Shown piece by piece: positions 15,998-25,049 of a stretch of DNA of 64,000 nucleotides. The notes under the pieces were generated by a model. The model did not search any database. It was not told the origin of the DNA and saw nothing but the letters and a program-made list of their open reading frames with translations. Numbering within the stretch: position 1 is the first letter of the stretch; each line of letters starts with the position of its first letter. The DNA is from Hoylesella oralis ATCC 33269 (GTDB taxonomy: Bacteria; Bacteroidota; Bacteroidia; Bacteroidales; Bacteroidaceae): contig NZ_GL833119.1 of assembly GCF_000185145.2 (NCBI RefSeq), positions 1,801,464-1,865,463 on the forward strand. The letters are read 5' to 3'. The translations under genes were made by a program, and so were the position numbers.

Positions 15998-18463
15998 ATG
16001 AATATTTCTTATAAGTGGCTTAAGGAGTATGTAGACTTCGATTTAACTCCACAGGAAACGGCGGACGCTCTGACTTCTACCGGTCTTGAAGTAGACTCTC
16101 TTGAAGAGGTGCAGACCGTGAAAGGAGGTCTGAAAGGATTGTTTGTCGGTAAAGTTCTTACCTGTGAGGCGCATCCCGATAGCGATCATCTTCATGTAAC
16201 AACGGTGGATTTGGGTAAAGAAGAGCCGCAACAGATTGTTTGCGGGGCCCCGAACGTGGCCGCAGGGCAGAAAGTTATTGTTGCCGATCTGGGTTGCGTG
16301 CTTTATGAGGGAGACAACGAATTTACCATAAAGAAATCGCGTCTTCGTGGTGTAGACTCGTTCGGGATGATTTGTGCCGAAGACGAAATAGGCATAGGTA
16401 CCGGTCATGACGGAATTATCGTACTTCCGGACGATGCCGTTGTGGGAACTCCGGCAGCGGAATATTATCATCTTGAAAGCGATTGGCTGATCGAAATAGA
16501 TATTACGGCGAACCGTTCGGATGCATTAAGCCATTACGGCGTAGCACGCGATTTGTATGCGTGGCTGTTGCAGAACGGCTATCAAACATCGCTACACAGA
16601 CCGGATTGCAGTGCATTTAAAGTAGACAACGAGGCGCTGCCGATAGATGTTGAAATAGAAAATACCGATGCTTGCAAGCGCTATGCATGCGTTTCTATAA
16701 CGGATTGCGAGGTAAAGGAAAGTCCTGAATGGTTACAGAATAAGCTGCGCGTGATAGGTTTGCGCCCGATAAACAATATCGTAGACATTACCAATTACAT
16801 TATGATGGCTTACGGACAGCCTATGCATTGTTTTGATGCCGACATGGTGAAAGGCCGGAAGATTGTCGTTCGGACGCAGCCCGAAGGAACGAAATTCGTA
16901 ACTTTAGACGGTGAGGAACATGCGCTCGGAGCACACGATTTAAGTATTTGCAATGCCGAAGAGCCTATGTGCATAGCCGGAATATTCGGCGGGAAAGGTA
17001 GTGGAACGTATGATACTACCAAGAACGTGGTGCTCGAAAGCGCATATTTTCATCCTACGTGGATTCGCAAGAGTGCGCGCAGACATGGATTGAGTACCGA
17101 TTCGAGCTATCGTTTCGAGCGCGGAATCGATCCCGATGGCACCGTTTATGCACTGAAACAGGCTGCCATTCTGTGTAAAGAACTTGCGGGAGGAAAGGTT
17201 TCCATGCGAATTAAAGACGTGTATCCCGAACCGATTAACGGTAGCAGAGTGGCGCTTGAATACGATTATGTGGATAGATTGATTGGCAAAGCGATCGGTC
17301 ATGATACGATAAAAAGCATTGTAACAAGTTTGGAAATGAAGATTGAAGCCGAGAGAGAGAACCGCAGTTTGGAACTTCTCGTGCCGGCTTATCGGGTGGA
17401 TGTGCAGCGTCCTTGCGACGTTGTGGAAGATATTCTGCGCATCTATGGCTATAACAATGTTGAGATACCTGCACAACTCAAAAGCTCATTGACCGTTCAG
17501 GGAGAGGAAGATAAGGCTGATCACCTGCAAAATATTATTGGTGAACAGCTCGTGGGGTGCGGTTTTAGCGAGATATTGAATAACTCGTTGACGAAGACTT
17601 CTTATTACGCAGGCCTTAATCATTATACGGAAGAAAGCACGGTAAAGGTGATGAATCCGCTGAGCGCAGACCTCGGTGTGATGCGGCAGACATTACTTTT
17701 CGGTGGTTTGGAGAGTATTATGCGCAATGCGAACCGCAAGAATTCGAACCTAAAGTTTTTCGAATTCGGCAACTGTTACTATTTTGATAAAGGCAAATGG
17801 ACGGCCGACGAGCCGATTAAAGGCTACATGGAGGAGTGCCATCTCGGACTTTGGGTAACGGGAAAGCGCGTAGAGGGATCGTGGGCGCATCCCGATGAAG
17901 CCTCTTCTTTTTTTGAACTGAAGGCTTATGTGCAGAACGTTTTTGCCCGTTTAGGCATTGGGCCGGGCATGTATGTTGTGGAAAACAGCGACAATAACAT
18001 CTTTTCTAAAGGTCTCGCAGTCAAGAACAGAGGCGGTAAGACGCTCGCCGAGATGGGGATATTAAGCATCAAATTAAAGAAGCAGGCCGATATTTCCAGC
18101 GATGTATATTTTGCAGACATTAACTGGACTGCGGTTATGAAAGCCGTGCGCAAGCATAAAGTTGAGTTTGCGGAAATATCCAAGTATCCGGCTGTGAGTC
18201 GCGATTTGGCACTGTTGATAGACAAAGATGTGCAATTCGAGCAGATTGATCGGCTGGCAAAACAGAGCGAAAGGAAACTCCTGAAACGCGTAGAACTGTT
18301 CGATGTGTATGAAGGCAAGAACCTGCCGGCGGGTAAGAAGAGCTACGCGGTGAACTTTATTTTGCAGGATGAGCAAAAAACGCTTAACGATAAGCAGATC
18401 GATGCCATTATGAACAAGCTGATAACGCAGCTCACCACGAAGCTCGGTGCGCAGCTGAGATAA
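15998..18463 (+). CDS. pheT: phenylalanyl-tRNA synthetase beta subunit
   Basis: PheT is the large subunit of the alpha2-beta2 synthetase that charges tRNA-Phe. The 821-residue protein has the N-terminal 'MNISYKWLKEYVDFDLTPQE' block and a tRNA-binding OB domain (about residues 40-155, 'HPDSDHLHVTTVDLG'). The B3/4 editing domain contains 'RPINNIVDITNYIMMAYGQP'. The B5 domain and catalytic-like core follow ('NPLSADLGVMRQTLLFGGLE'), and the C-terminal anticodon-binding FDX-ACB domain reads 'ISKYPAVSRDLALLIDKDV'. The length matches Bacteroidales homologues. pheS is not adjacent, as is usual in this group. A YebC-type gene follows 42 bases downstream and is probably co-transcribed. Confidence 0.97.
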   Translation: MNISYKWLKEYVDFDLTPQETADALTSTGLEVDSLEEVQTVKGGLKGLFVGKVLTCEAHPDSDHLHVTTVDLGKEEPQQIVCGAPNVAAGQKVIVADLGCVLYEGDNEFTIKKSRLRGVDSFGMICAEDEIGIGTGHDGIIVLPDDAVVGTPAAEYYHLESDWLIEIDITANRSDALSHYGVARDLYAWLLQNGYQTSLHRPDCSAFKVDNEALPIDVEIENTDACKRYACVSITDCEVKESPEWLQNKLRVIGLRPINNIVDITNYIMMAYGQPMHCFDADMVKGRKIVVRTQPEGTKFVTLDGEEHALGAHDLSICNAEEPMCIAGIFGGKGSGTYDTTKNVVLESAYFHPTWIRKSARRHGLSTDSSYRFERGIDPDGTVYALKQAAILCKELAGGKVSMRIKDVYPEPINGSRVALEYDYVDRLIGKAIGHDTIKSIVTSLEMKIEAERENRSLELLVPAYRVDVQRPCDVVEDILRIYGYNNVEIPAQLKSSLTVQGEEDKADHLQNIIGEQLVGCGFSEILNNSLTKTSYYAGLNHYTEESTVKVMNPLSADLGVMRQTLLFGGLESIMRNANRKNSNLKFFEFGNCYYFDKGKWTADEPIKGYMEECHLGLWVTGKRVEGSWAHPDEASSFFELKAYVQNVFARLGIGPGMYVVENSDNNIFSKGLAVKNRGGKTLAEMGILSIKLKKQADISSDVYFADINWTAVMKAVRKHKVEFAEISKYPAVSRDLALLIDKDVQFEQIDRLAKQSERKLLKRVELFDVYEGKNLPAGKKSYAVNFILQDEQKTLNDKQIDAIMNKLITQLTTKLGAQLR

Positions 18464-18505
18464 CAATATTTTTAAGACAACAAATAATTAAAACAATAAA
18501 CTCCA

Positions 18506-19237
18506 ATGGGAAGAGCATTTGAATATCGTAAAGCAACAAAGCTGAAAAGATGGGGGCACATGGCCCGTACATTCACGAAGATCGGCAAACAAATCGCTAT
18601 TGCGGTGAAAGCCGGAGGGCCCGATCCGGAAAATAATCCGCATCTCCGCGCTATCATACAGACTGCAAAGCGCGAGAACATGCCGAACGATAACGTGCAG
18701 CGCGCCATTAAAAACGCAATGGGCAAAGACCAAAGCGAATATAAAGAGATGACGTATGAAGGATACGGCCCTCATGGGATTGCCATCTTTGTAGACGCCG
18801 CTACGGACAATACAACCCGAACGGTGGCGAACGTGCGTGCAGTTTTCAACAAATTCAGCGGCAACCTCGGCACAATGGGCTCGCTGTCTTTCTTGTTCGA
18901 CCACAAATGCGTGTTCACTTTCAAGAAGAAAGACGGCGTAGACATGGATGAGCTGATACTTGAGCTGATCGATTTTGGGGTAGACGATGATTACGATGTC
19001 GACGAGGAAGAGGGCGAGGTTACCATTTATGGCGATCCGAAAAGCTTCGGCGACATTCAGAAATATCTTGAAGACAACGGCTTTGAGGTAAAAGGAGCCG
19101 AATTTACGCGCATTCCGAACGATTTGAAAGATGTTACGCAGGAGCAGCGCGAGACGATCGATAAGATGGTAGATTTACTCGAAGACGACGATGACGTGCA
19201 GAATGTATACACGAACATGAAACCGGCAGAAGAATAA
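18506..19237 (+). CDS. YebC/PmpR family DNA-binding regulatory protein
   Basis: The 243-residue protein opens with 'MGRAFEYRKATKLKRWGHMA', continues with 'FTKIGKQIAIAVKAGGPDPE' and 'YGPHGIAIFVDAATDNTTRT', and ends in a very acidic tail. These are the marks of the YebC/TACO1 family. Members act as transcriptional regulators (PmpR) or help translation through difficult stretches; which role applies here cannot be read. The MGRAFEYRKA N-terminus, rather than MAGHSKW, is the Bacteroidetes form. It follows pheT by 42 bases. Downstream the conserved gene order gives way to the accessory patch of 19.4-22.1 kb. Confidence 0.9.
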   Translation: MGRAFEYRKATKLKRWGHMARTFTKIGKQIAIAVKAGGPDPENNPHLRAIIQTAKRENMPNDNVQRAIKNAMGKDQSEYKEMTYEGYGPHGIAIFVDAATDNTTRTVANVRAVFNKFSGNLGTMGSLSFLFDHKCVFTFKKKDGVDMDELILELIDFGVDDDYDVDEEEGEVTIYGDPKSFGDIQKYLEDNGFEVKGAEFTRIPNDLKDVTQEQRETIDKMVDLLEDDDDVQNVYTNMKPAEE

Positions 19238-19475
19238 TCTTCACCCTCCTTCTCCGTTAGTTTCATAATCAGAAATAAATCATTGCAGACTGTCTTGTAT
19301 ACGGGCGGCCGATTTGACGCAACTGATGTAAAGGAACATTCAAGGCAGTATACAAACTCGGTGCATGCTCACTTAATGGTTGCATTTACTCATCAAGGAG
19401 CGTGAGGAGCATGTCTATGAAGGCAGTATTGTTCTTGTACCACATATGTTTCGATGTATAGATTCTGTGTATGTG

Positions 19476-20750
19476 ATGGATATACGTTTATTGAAAAATT
19501 TTAGGGAGTTAAATACACGTTTGAGCATAACATTGTTTTGTTTCCTAAATACAATTTGGGTTACCGGACAGGAAATAAACTGTAATAAGGCTAATGTGAG
19601 TTTGATGCCTTCAATTGCAGCAGGAGATGCCGTAATGCATCTTCATGTTTCAATGGATATACAGACGAATACTATAGCTGACACTTTGGTTCTGGAAACT
19701 TCCGTAAAGATCGGCGGCAAGGATATAGACAGCGGCGTGTCTTTGGCTCCATACAACTTGGTCGTGACGAATTTTTATAATGTGAGGGATACTATAGAAG
19801 CTAATGTCAGGAATATATCTGGAACAATGCCTTTCTGTGACAGACAGGAAATACGAATTATTAAAGGCTGCCATTCACGCTTTTACCTTGATTATGATGT
19901 GACCGGAACCGGCTTGTTCTTTAGTTTGCTGAAATCTAATGGAACCAATATATATGAGTTTAGTAAAGAGCTGGAGTCAGTCTTCCCTAACAATGTAAAT
20001 ATTAAGGCTTGGGAAATAAAAGCCCCTGATAATTACTACGTCATAAGAAGCTATGATGAGGGTATGGATGGAAATATGGATGAATTGCTGTTCGTTAATA
20101 AGAACTATGTTGCATTGGATTCGTTTATGTTCTTAGGAACAAAGGTTAGGCTTTACAGTATTCTTACTGAACCATCTTCGAAAGCCAACCAAATAAAAAA
20201 CGAATTGAGGCGAGCATTCAGAAAATTATATAAATTGTCCCCATTTAAGAAAGATTTCACGATTCTGCGTGTGTTATACAGGGCTGGTGGACTCGGTGCG
20301 GGACATAGTATAAATGATATATGCATAGTTGACATTGACCTAAACTCCATATCGGTATTTCACGAATGTCTGCATTCGATCTTCGAAAACGATTTTGCCT
20401 CACAAAAGAAAGGGCAGTTCTTTGTTAGCGAGAGTATTATAGAATGGCTCTCCCGATATTTTACGGGTAAAGAGAACACGACAAAGTGGAAAAAAACATG
20501 CGATACTCCGATTTATGATTTGGAGGAAGATGATTCGAATACAGCCTGCCAGATATATGGAAGAGGACCCGAAATAATAGATGATGTCGCAAGGATGGTC
20601 GGTGCTGATAAATTAGCATTATGCCTTATCGACTTTTTAGATTCTTCCAGAGGAAAAGTCGTGGATTATGATATGTTGATAGAATATCTGAATACCCATA
20701 TTTCTAGACGTGCGGTAGCACTGATGGATAGGGCAGTAAAAGGAATATAG
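19476..20750 (+). CDS. secreted gluzincin-like putative zinc metallopeptidase
   Basis: The product is not a recognised named family. From the ATG at 19476 it has 424 residues, with a signal-peptide-like segment at about 13-31 ('LSITLFCFLNTIWVTGQE'). The decisive feature is HECLH at residues 296-300, followed after exactly 18 residues by Glu319 in 'SESIIEWLSRYF'. HExxH-x18-E is the zinc site of the M1-like gluzincins. The rest looks like a beta-rich N-terminal half followed by a helical catalytic half. The typical M1 GxMEN substrate motif was not seen, so it may be a divergent or non-classical member. A TTG-started extension to 19380 exists but would bury the signal peptide. It lies in the accessory patch beside recombinase remnants and may be acquired cargo. 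Confidence 0.7.
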   Translation: MDIRLLKNFRELNTRLSITLFCFLNTIWVTGQEINCNKANVSLMPSIAAGDAVMHLHVSMDIQTNTIADTLVLETSVKIGGKDIDSGVSLAPYNLVVTNFYNVRDTIEANVRNISGTMPFCDRQEIRIIKGCHSRFYLDYDVTGTGLFFSLLKSNGTNIYEFSKELESVFPNNVNIKAWEIKAPDNYYVIRSYDEGMDGNMDELLFVNKNYVALDSFMFLGTKVRLYSILTEPSSKANQIKNELRRAFRKLYKLSPFKKDFTILRVLYRAGGLGAGHSINDICIVDIDLNSISVFHECLHSIFENDFASQKKGQFFVSESIIEWLSRYFTGKENTTKWKKTCDTPIYDLEEDDSNTACQIYGRGPEIIDDVARMVGADKLALCLIDFLDSSRGKVVDYDMLIEYLNTHISRRAVALMDRAVKGI

Positions 20751-20925
20751 ATCTAAAAAAATACCTTGGTGTATAGCACCTGTGTCTCAAACACGTGTAA
20801 GCGGAGCAATCTTGGGATGTCTTTGTGGTTTTATACCGTTCCAATATATTTTACCTTTGCGATGACTTCAACTATATTGAGGAGCATCTGTTTTTCTCTC
20901 TGAAGTATCCGAATGACGGGTATAT

Positions 20926-21680
20926 CTACTTTGTTATTAACTTTCGACTTATCTTTATCTCGTGAGGGAAGTCGGGATTCGTGATGTCGGTTTCCTGCAG
21001 CGCTTTGGTCTGCTTCCTCGTTGTCTTGACGTCGATCTTTGTCAAAGTACTTACAATGTGGCATGCGGTGCATAGCTCATTATCATGGATGAAGACGAGG
21101 TTCGTCTTCCCCTTAACCTCCGGTTGATACGCAGATACTGGCATTGCGGTTGGAATATCTGCCGAAACTGAAGGAGGGAGACCTAACAGGACAACCGCTC
21201 TCTAATGCCGCAAGCTTTGCCCACGATACTTAACTTGGCAGTCATTACACTTCGGCTACAATAACAGGGAAAGACAAGCTTATCTGTCATTGTTTTAGTT
21301 TTACCTTTTTCTTTCACCGATTGCATTCCTCCTTTTCTCTCCCGTTCAGCCTTGCAATGTTTGATAATGGCTTCTGCTATCGGATGCAAGGGCACGACAA
21401 ACTCCACCTTTGTCTTCTGCCGTTCCTTGCGGATGTACTTCTGTCCGCCCGCTGCCGTTTGGATATGTCCATATTGCAGATGCTCCATGTCGGCAATAGC
21501 CAAGCCTGTAAAGCAAGCGAAGATGAACATCAGCCTTGCCTGTTCTGCCTCCTTGTCGTTTACTTTCAAAGCCATGAGTTTGGCCACATCGCTCTTTTGC
21601 AGAAAACGTATCTTCTGTTCCGGTTTCTCGTGCTTGGTGTTCTCAAAGGGATTGTACCTGATAATCCTCTGGATGACCAC
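20926..21680 (-). pseudogene. decayed tyrosine recombinase (integrase), 5' part lost and 3' part frameshifted
   Basis: The intact frame 21183-21680 encodes the middle of a Bacteroidetes tyrosine recombinase: 'RFLQKSDVAKLMALKVND', 'FIFACFTGLAIADMEHLQYG', 'KYIRKERQKTKVEFVVPLHP', then 'AKLSIVGKACGIRERL' before a stop. The N-terminal arm-binding half is missing. The H-x-x-R and Tyr segments that should follow are not in frame. Degenerate traces ('IVSTLTKIDVKTT', like the TVSKLLGHTDVKTT block) appear in another frame between about 20926 and 21144. Ala stands where many recombinases have the first catalytic Arg, but this is common among Bacteroidetes relatives and is not itself decay. It marks an old mobile element between yebC and uvrA. 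Confidence 0.6.
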
Positions 21681-21730
21681 ACGGGTACATCGACATCTCT
21701 GCCCGACATCTTCCTGTTGATATGGAACAT

Positions 21731-21804
21731 ATAATTAATTGGACAAATGAGTCTAGTCAATTGGACAAACGTGTCCAATTAATTATCCAAATCTGTCCAA
21801 TTGA
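21731..21804. repeat. two interleaved inverted repeats of identical geometry
   Basis: The 9-mer AATTGGACA occurs at 21737 and 21759, and its complement at 21772 and 21794. Extended, ATAATTAATTGGACA (21731-21745) is a perfect inverted match to 21772-21786 (15 bp), and TCAATTGGACA (21757-21767) to 21794-21804 (11 bp). Both pairs are separated by 26 bases and the second is shifted by exactly 22 bases. The arrangement has a dyad at 21769/21770. It lies just upstream (in minus-strand terms) of the recombinase remnant, so it could be its operator or a recombination site. Confidence 0.8.
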
Positions 21805-21887
21805 TCACGTAAATGTATATCTTGAATGTACTTCTCATTGTCTTGATGGTTTTGAATAAATGGATAAGAAATAAAGAAACAGAGGGA

Positions 21888-22078
21888 TTAAATGGCCAAT
21901 TGCAAGTCTTCGGTAAAAGAGAGGAAGCGGCCGAACTCCTCAAAGAACTTTTGCGGCGTTACCTTTGCATAGCGTTCGGTCATACTTACGTTCGTATGTC
22001 CGAGCATCTTGCTCACCGTTTCGATGGGTACGCCCTGTTCAAGTTGATGAGCGTTGCAAAAGTGTGCCGTGCTATATG
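21888..22078 (-). pseudogene. C-terminal remnant of a second tyrosine recombinase, frameshifted
   Basis: On the minus strand 22078-22049 reads 'HIARHTFATL', the H-x-x-R-H block of tyrosine recombinases. After a shift of frame, 'LEQGVPIETVSKMLGHTN', 'VSMTERYAKVTPQKFF' and 'SFTEDLQLAI' run to TAA at 21888-21890, including the expected catalytic Tyr in 'TERYAKV'. One indel near 22030-22045 separates the two parts. No upstream part remains, because uvrA ends at 22116. It lies on the 5' side of the other recombinase fragment, so it cannot be that gene's tail. Either two elements decayed here or one was rearranged. Confidence 0.7.
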
Positions 22079-22115
22079 CGTGATAAAGGGAAAAGAAATA
22101 CAGGAAAGTTTACAA

Positions 22116-24986
22116 CTATACTTTGAGTGCTTCAGCGAGGAACTTTGGAGTGAACCCTAAGGGACTTCGGGCCACTTCTTCGGGAGAGCCGGTGGCAAGA
22201 ACGGTCCCGCCGCCGCGTCCGCCTTCGGGTCCCATATCGATGATGTAATCGGCCAGTTTTATTACGTCGAGATTATGTTCGATGATAATAACGGTGTTAC
22301 CTTTATCTACGAGTTTTTGCAGAACATTCATCAGGATGCGGATGTCTTCGAAATGGAGGCCTGTGGTGGGCTCGTCAAGAATATAAAGCGTTTTGCCCGT
22401 ATCGCGTTTGGATAATTCTGTGGCGAGTTTTACGCGTTGGCTTTCGCCGCCGGAGAGTGTTGTGGAGGATTGTCCGAGTTTGATATATCCTAATCCGACG
22501 TCTTGAAGAGTTTTGATCTTTTGCAGAATGTTGGGTACGGTTTCGAAGAATTCTACAGCTTGGTTGATGGTCATATCGAGCACATCGGCAATGGATTTGC
22601 CTTTATAACGTACTTCGAGCGTTTCGCGATTGTAGCGCTTACCGTGGCAGACCTCGCAAGGGATCATTACATCCGGCAGGAAATTCATCTCGATGGTTTT
22701 GTATCCGTTGCCTCCACATGCCTCGCATCGTCCGCCTTTCACATTGAAAGAGAAGCGTCCGGGCTTGTATCCTCTGATTTTAGCCTCGGGCAAATTAACG
22801 AACAGAGAGCGTATATCGCTGAATACACCTGTGTAAGTAGCGGGATTGGAGCGCGGTGTACGGCCGATAGGACTTTGGTCTACGTTCACTACCTTATCTA
22901 TGTAATCGATGCCTTCGATCTTCTTGTATGGCATAGGCTTTTTGAGCGATCGATAGAAATGGTGCGAGAGGATGGGCTGCAATGTTTCGTTGATAAGAGT
23001 AGATTTCCCTGAACCGGAGACACCTGTTACTATGATCAGCTCTCCAAGGGGGAAACTTACGTCTATATTCTTCAGGTTATTACCACAAGCCCCAATGATG
23101 CGGATATGTTTACCATTGCCTTTTCTCCGATAGACGGGGAGAGGCGCGGTGTCGTCTTTGTTAATATCTCTTATTCTCGGAAGATCTATCTTTAGTTCTC
23201 CATTCAAATATTGCGAAGTAATGGTGTGTTGTTTGAGCATATCTTTCGGTGTGCCTTGAAATACAACTTCGCCACCTTTGCGTCCGGCCTTAGGGCCGAT
23301 GTCGACAATATAATCGGCAGCCAACATCATATCTTTATCGTGTTCTACAACAATAACGGTATTGCCAAGGTCTCTAAGTTCTTTCAGGGAATTGATAAGC
23401 CGCTCGTTATCTCGCTGATGCAGACCGATACTTGGTTCGTCGAGTATGTATAATACATTTACGAGTTGGCTTCCTATCTGTGTGGCAAGACGTATGCGCT
23501 GGCTTTCTCCACCCGAGAGGGTAGCCGATTGCCGATTGAGGGCCAAATAATCCAGTCCAACTTCAAGCAAGAAGTTTACCCTTGTCAAGAGTTCTTTCAC
23601 TATTTCAGAAGCAATCTTCCTTTGTTGAGCATCCATATGTTCTTGCACATGTTCGAGCCAAAGCCGCAAGTCTGTCATATCCAAATCGGCAACTTCGGAT
23701 ATATTCTTTTCCCATATCTTATACGACAGCGATTCCGGTTTGAGCCTCATCCCATGACATTCCGGACATAAGGCTGTACCAAGAAATTGGTCAGCCCACT
23801 TCTGACCGGCAGTGGAATCATCGTTTTCAATAACTGTGCGTAAATACTTGACGACACCGTCAAAAGTAACAAAGTAATCTGATGATGTATGTACCAGTTC
23901 TTTACTGATCTTTACATTTTCGAGAGTGCCGTAGAGAATTTCGTCTACTGCCTCTTGTGGGATATTCTTGAATGGGGTTTTCAATGTACATTCATATTTT
24001 TGCAATATGGCATCAAGCTGCCAGAATATCATTTGGTTTTTATATTTGCCGAGAGGAACGATAGCTCCCTCGTAAATACTTAGTTTGTTATTGGGAATAA
24101 CTTTGTTTAGATCGATCTCGTTCACATATCCCAATCCTTTACAATGTGGACAAGCTCCTTCTGGAGAATTGAAAGAAAAGATGTTGGGAGCAGCCTCACC
24201 ATACGAAATTCCTGTTGCAGGATCCATCAGTCGTTTGGAGAAATTACGCACTTTTTCCGTATCTTTATCCATAATCATAATAACGCCTTCGCCTTGTTTC
24301 ATTGCCGTTTGTACACTTTTTTTGAGCCTTTCGTTGTCTTTGTTTTGTACTTGCAGCTTATCGATAACAACTTCTATGTTATGGTTTTTGTAGCGGTCTA
24401 CTTTCATGCCTCGTACGATTTCTTTGACTTCTCCATCTATGCGAATATAAAGATACCCCTTTCGGCGCATGCTTTCAAATAATTCACGATAGTGTCCCTT
24501 ACGTTGACGTACGAGCGGGGCAAGGATATAAATGGACTTCTCTGCATAATCGGTCATAATCATATCCAATACCTTCTCCTCCGTATACTTTACCATTTTC
24601 TCACCGGAAAGATAACTATATGCTGTTCCAGCACGTGCATAAAGTAGACGTAGGTAATCATATATTTCGGTAGTGGTACCAACAGTCGACCTCGGATTTT
24701 TATTGGTAGTTTTCTGTTCGATACTGATAACAGGGCTCAACCCCGTGATTTTATCAACATCGGGACGCTCCATGTTTCCGAGGAAATTACGTGCGTAAGC
24801 AGAAAAGGTTTCGATATAACGTCGTTGTCCTTCGGCAAAAATCGTGTCGAAAGCAAGAGAAGATTTGCCAGAACCGGATAGACCGGTGATTACAGTTAAA
24901 GAATTTCGCGGAATTACTACATCTACATTTTTAAGATTATGTACACGTGCTCCCCAAACATATATTTTTTCGTCTTCACGATCCAT
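22116..24986 (-). CDS. uvrA: UvrABC excision nuclease subunit A
   Basis: UvrA is the damage-recognition ATPase of nucleotide excision repair. The 956-residue protein has two ABC ATPase domains: Walker A 'GLSGSGKSSLAFDT' near residue 35 and 'GVSGSGKSTLINET' in the second half. There are two ABC signatures ('LSGGESQRI' and 'LSGGESQRV') and zinc-binding Cys pairs ('CPHCKGLG', then 'CEACGGNGY' with 'CEVCHGKRY'). 'NPRSTVGTTTEIYDYLRLLY' is diagnostic. The length is usual. It borders the decayed integrase patch on its 3' side, with no terminator recognised in between. A start a few codons downstream is not excluded, but 'KIYVWGARVHNLKN' begins the conserved region immediately. Confidence 0.97.
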   Translation of the reverse strand: MDREDEKIYVWGARVHNLKNVDVVIPRNSLTVITGLSGSGKSSLAFDTIFAEGQRRYIETFSAYARNFLGNMERPDVDKITGLSPVISIEQKTTNKNPRSTVGTTTEIYDYLRLLYARAGTAYSYLSGEKMVKYTEEKVLDMIMTDYAEKSIYILAPLVRQRKGHYRELFESMRRKGYLYIRIDGEVKEIVRGMKVDRYKNHNIEVVIDKLQVQNKDNERLKKSVQTAMKQGEGVIMIMDKDTEKVRNFSKRLMDPATGISYGEAAPNIFSFNSPEGACPHCKGLGYVNEIDLNKVIPNNKLSIYEGAIVPLGKYKNQMIFWQLDAILQKYECTLKTPFKNIPQEAVDEILYGTLENVKISKELVHTSSDYFVTFDGVVKYLRTVIENDDSTAGQKWADQFLGTALCPECHGMRLKPESLSYKIWEKNISEVADLDMTDLRLWLEHVQEHMDAQQRKIASEIVKELLTRVNFLLEVGLDYLALNRQSATLSGGESQRIRLATQIGSQLVNVLYILDEPSIGLHQRDNERLINSLKELRDLGNTVIVVEHDKDMMLAADYIVDIGPKAGRKGGEVVFQGTPKDMLKQHTITSQYLNGELKIDLPRIRDINKDDTAPLPVYRRKGNGKHIRIIGACGNNLKNIDVSFPLGELIIVTGVSGSGKSTLINETLQPILSHHFYRSLKKPMPYKKIEGIDYIDKVVNVDQSPIGRTPRSNPATYTGVFSDIRSLFVNLPEAKIRGYKPGRFSFNVKGGRCEACGGNGYKTIEMNFLPDVMIPCEVCHGKRYNRETLEVRYKGKSIADVLDMTINQAVEFFETVPNILQKIKTLQDVGLGYIKLGQSSTTLSGGESQRVKLATELSKRDTGKTLYILDEPTTGLHFEDIRILMNVLQKLVDKGNTVIIIEHNLDVIKLADYIIDMGPEGGRGGGTVLATGSPEEVARSPLGFTPKFLAEALKV

Positions 24987-25049
24987 TTGCCAATTCCTAT
25001 TTGAAAGATTAATTGTAGGATTTTTCTTTCCGAATATTTTCGGATGATA

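Noticed and set aside
21183..21680. Missing first catalytic Arg as proof of recombinase decay
   Set aside because: Many Bacteroidetes tyrosine recombinases have 'TGLA' at this place. The decay call rests on the lost N-terminus and the frameshifted C-terminus instead.
20751..22115. Insertion sequence with terminal inverted repeats
   Set aside because: No paired ends flank the patch and no transposase was found. The inverted repeats at 21731-21804 are internal and tightly clustered.
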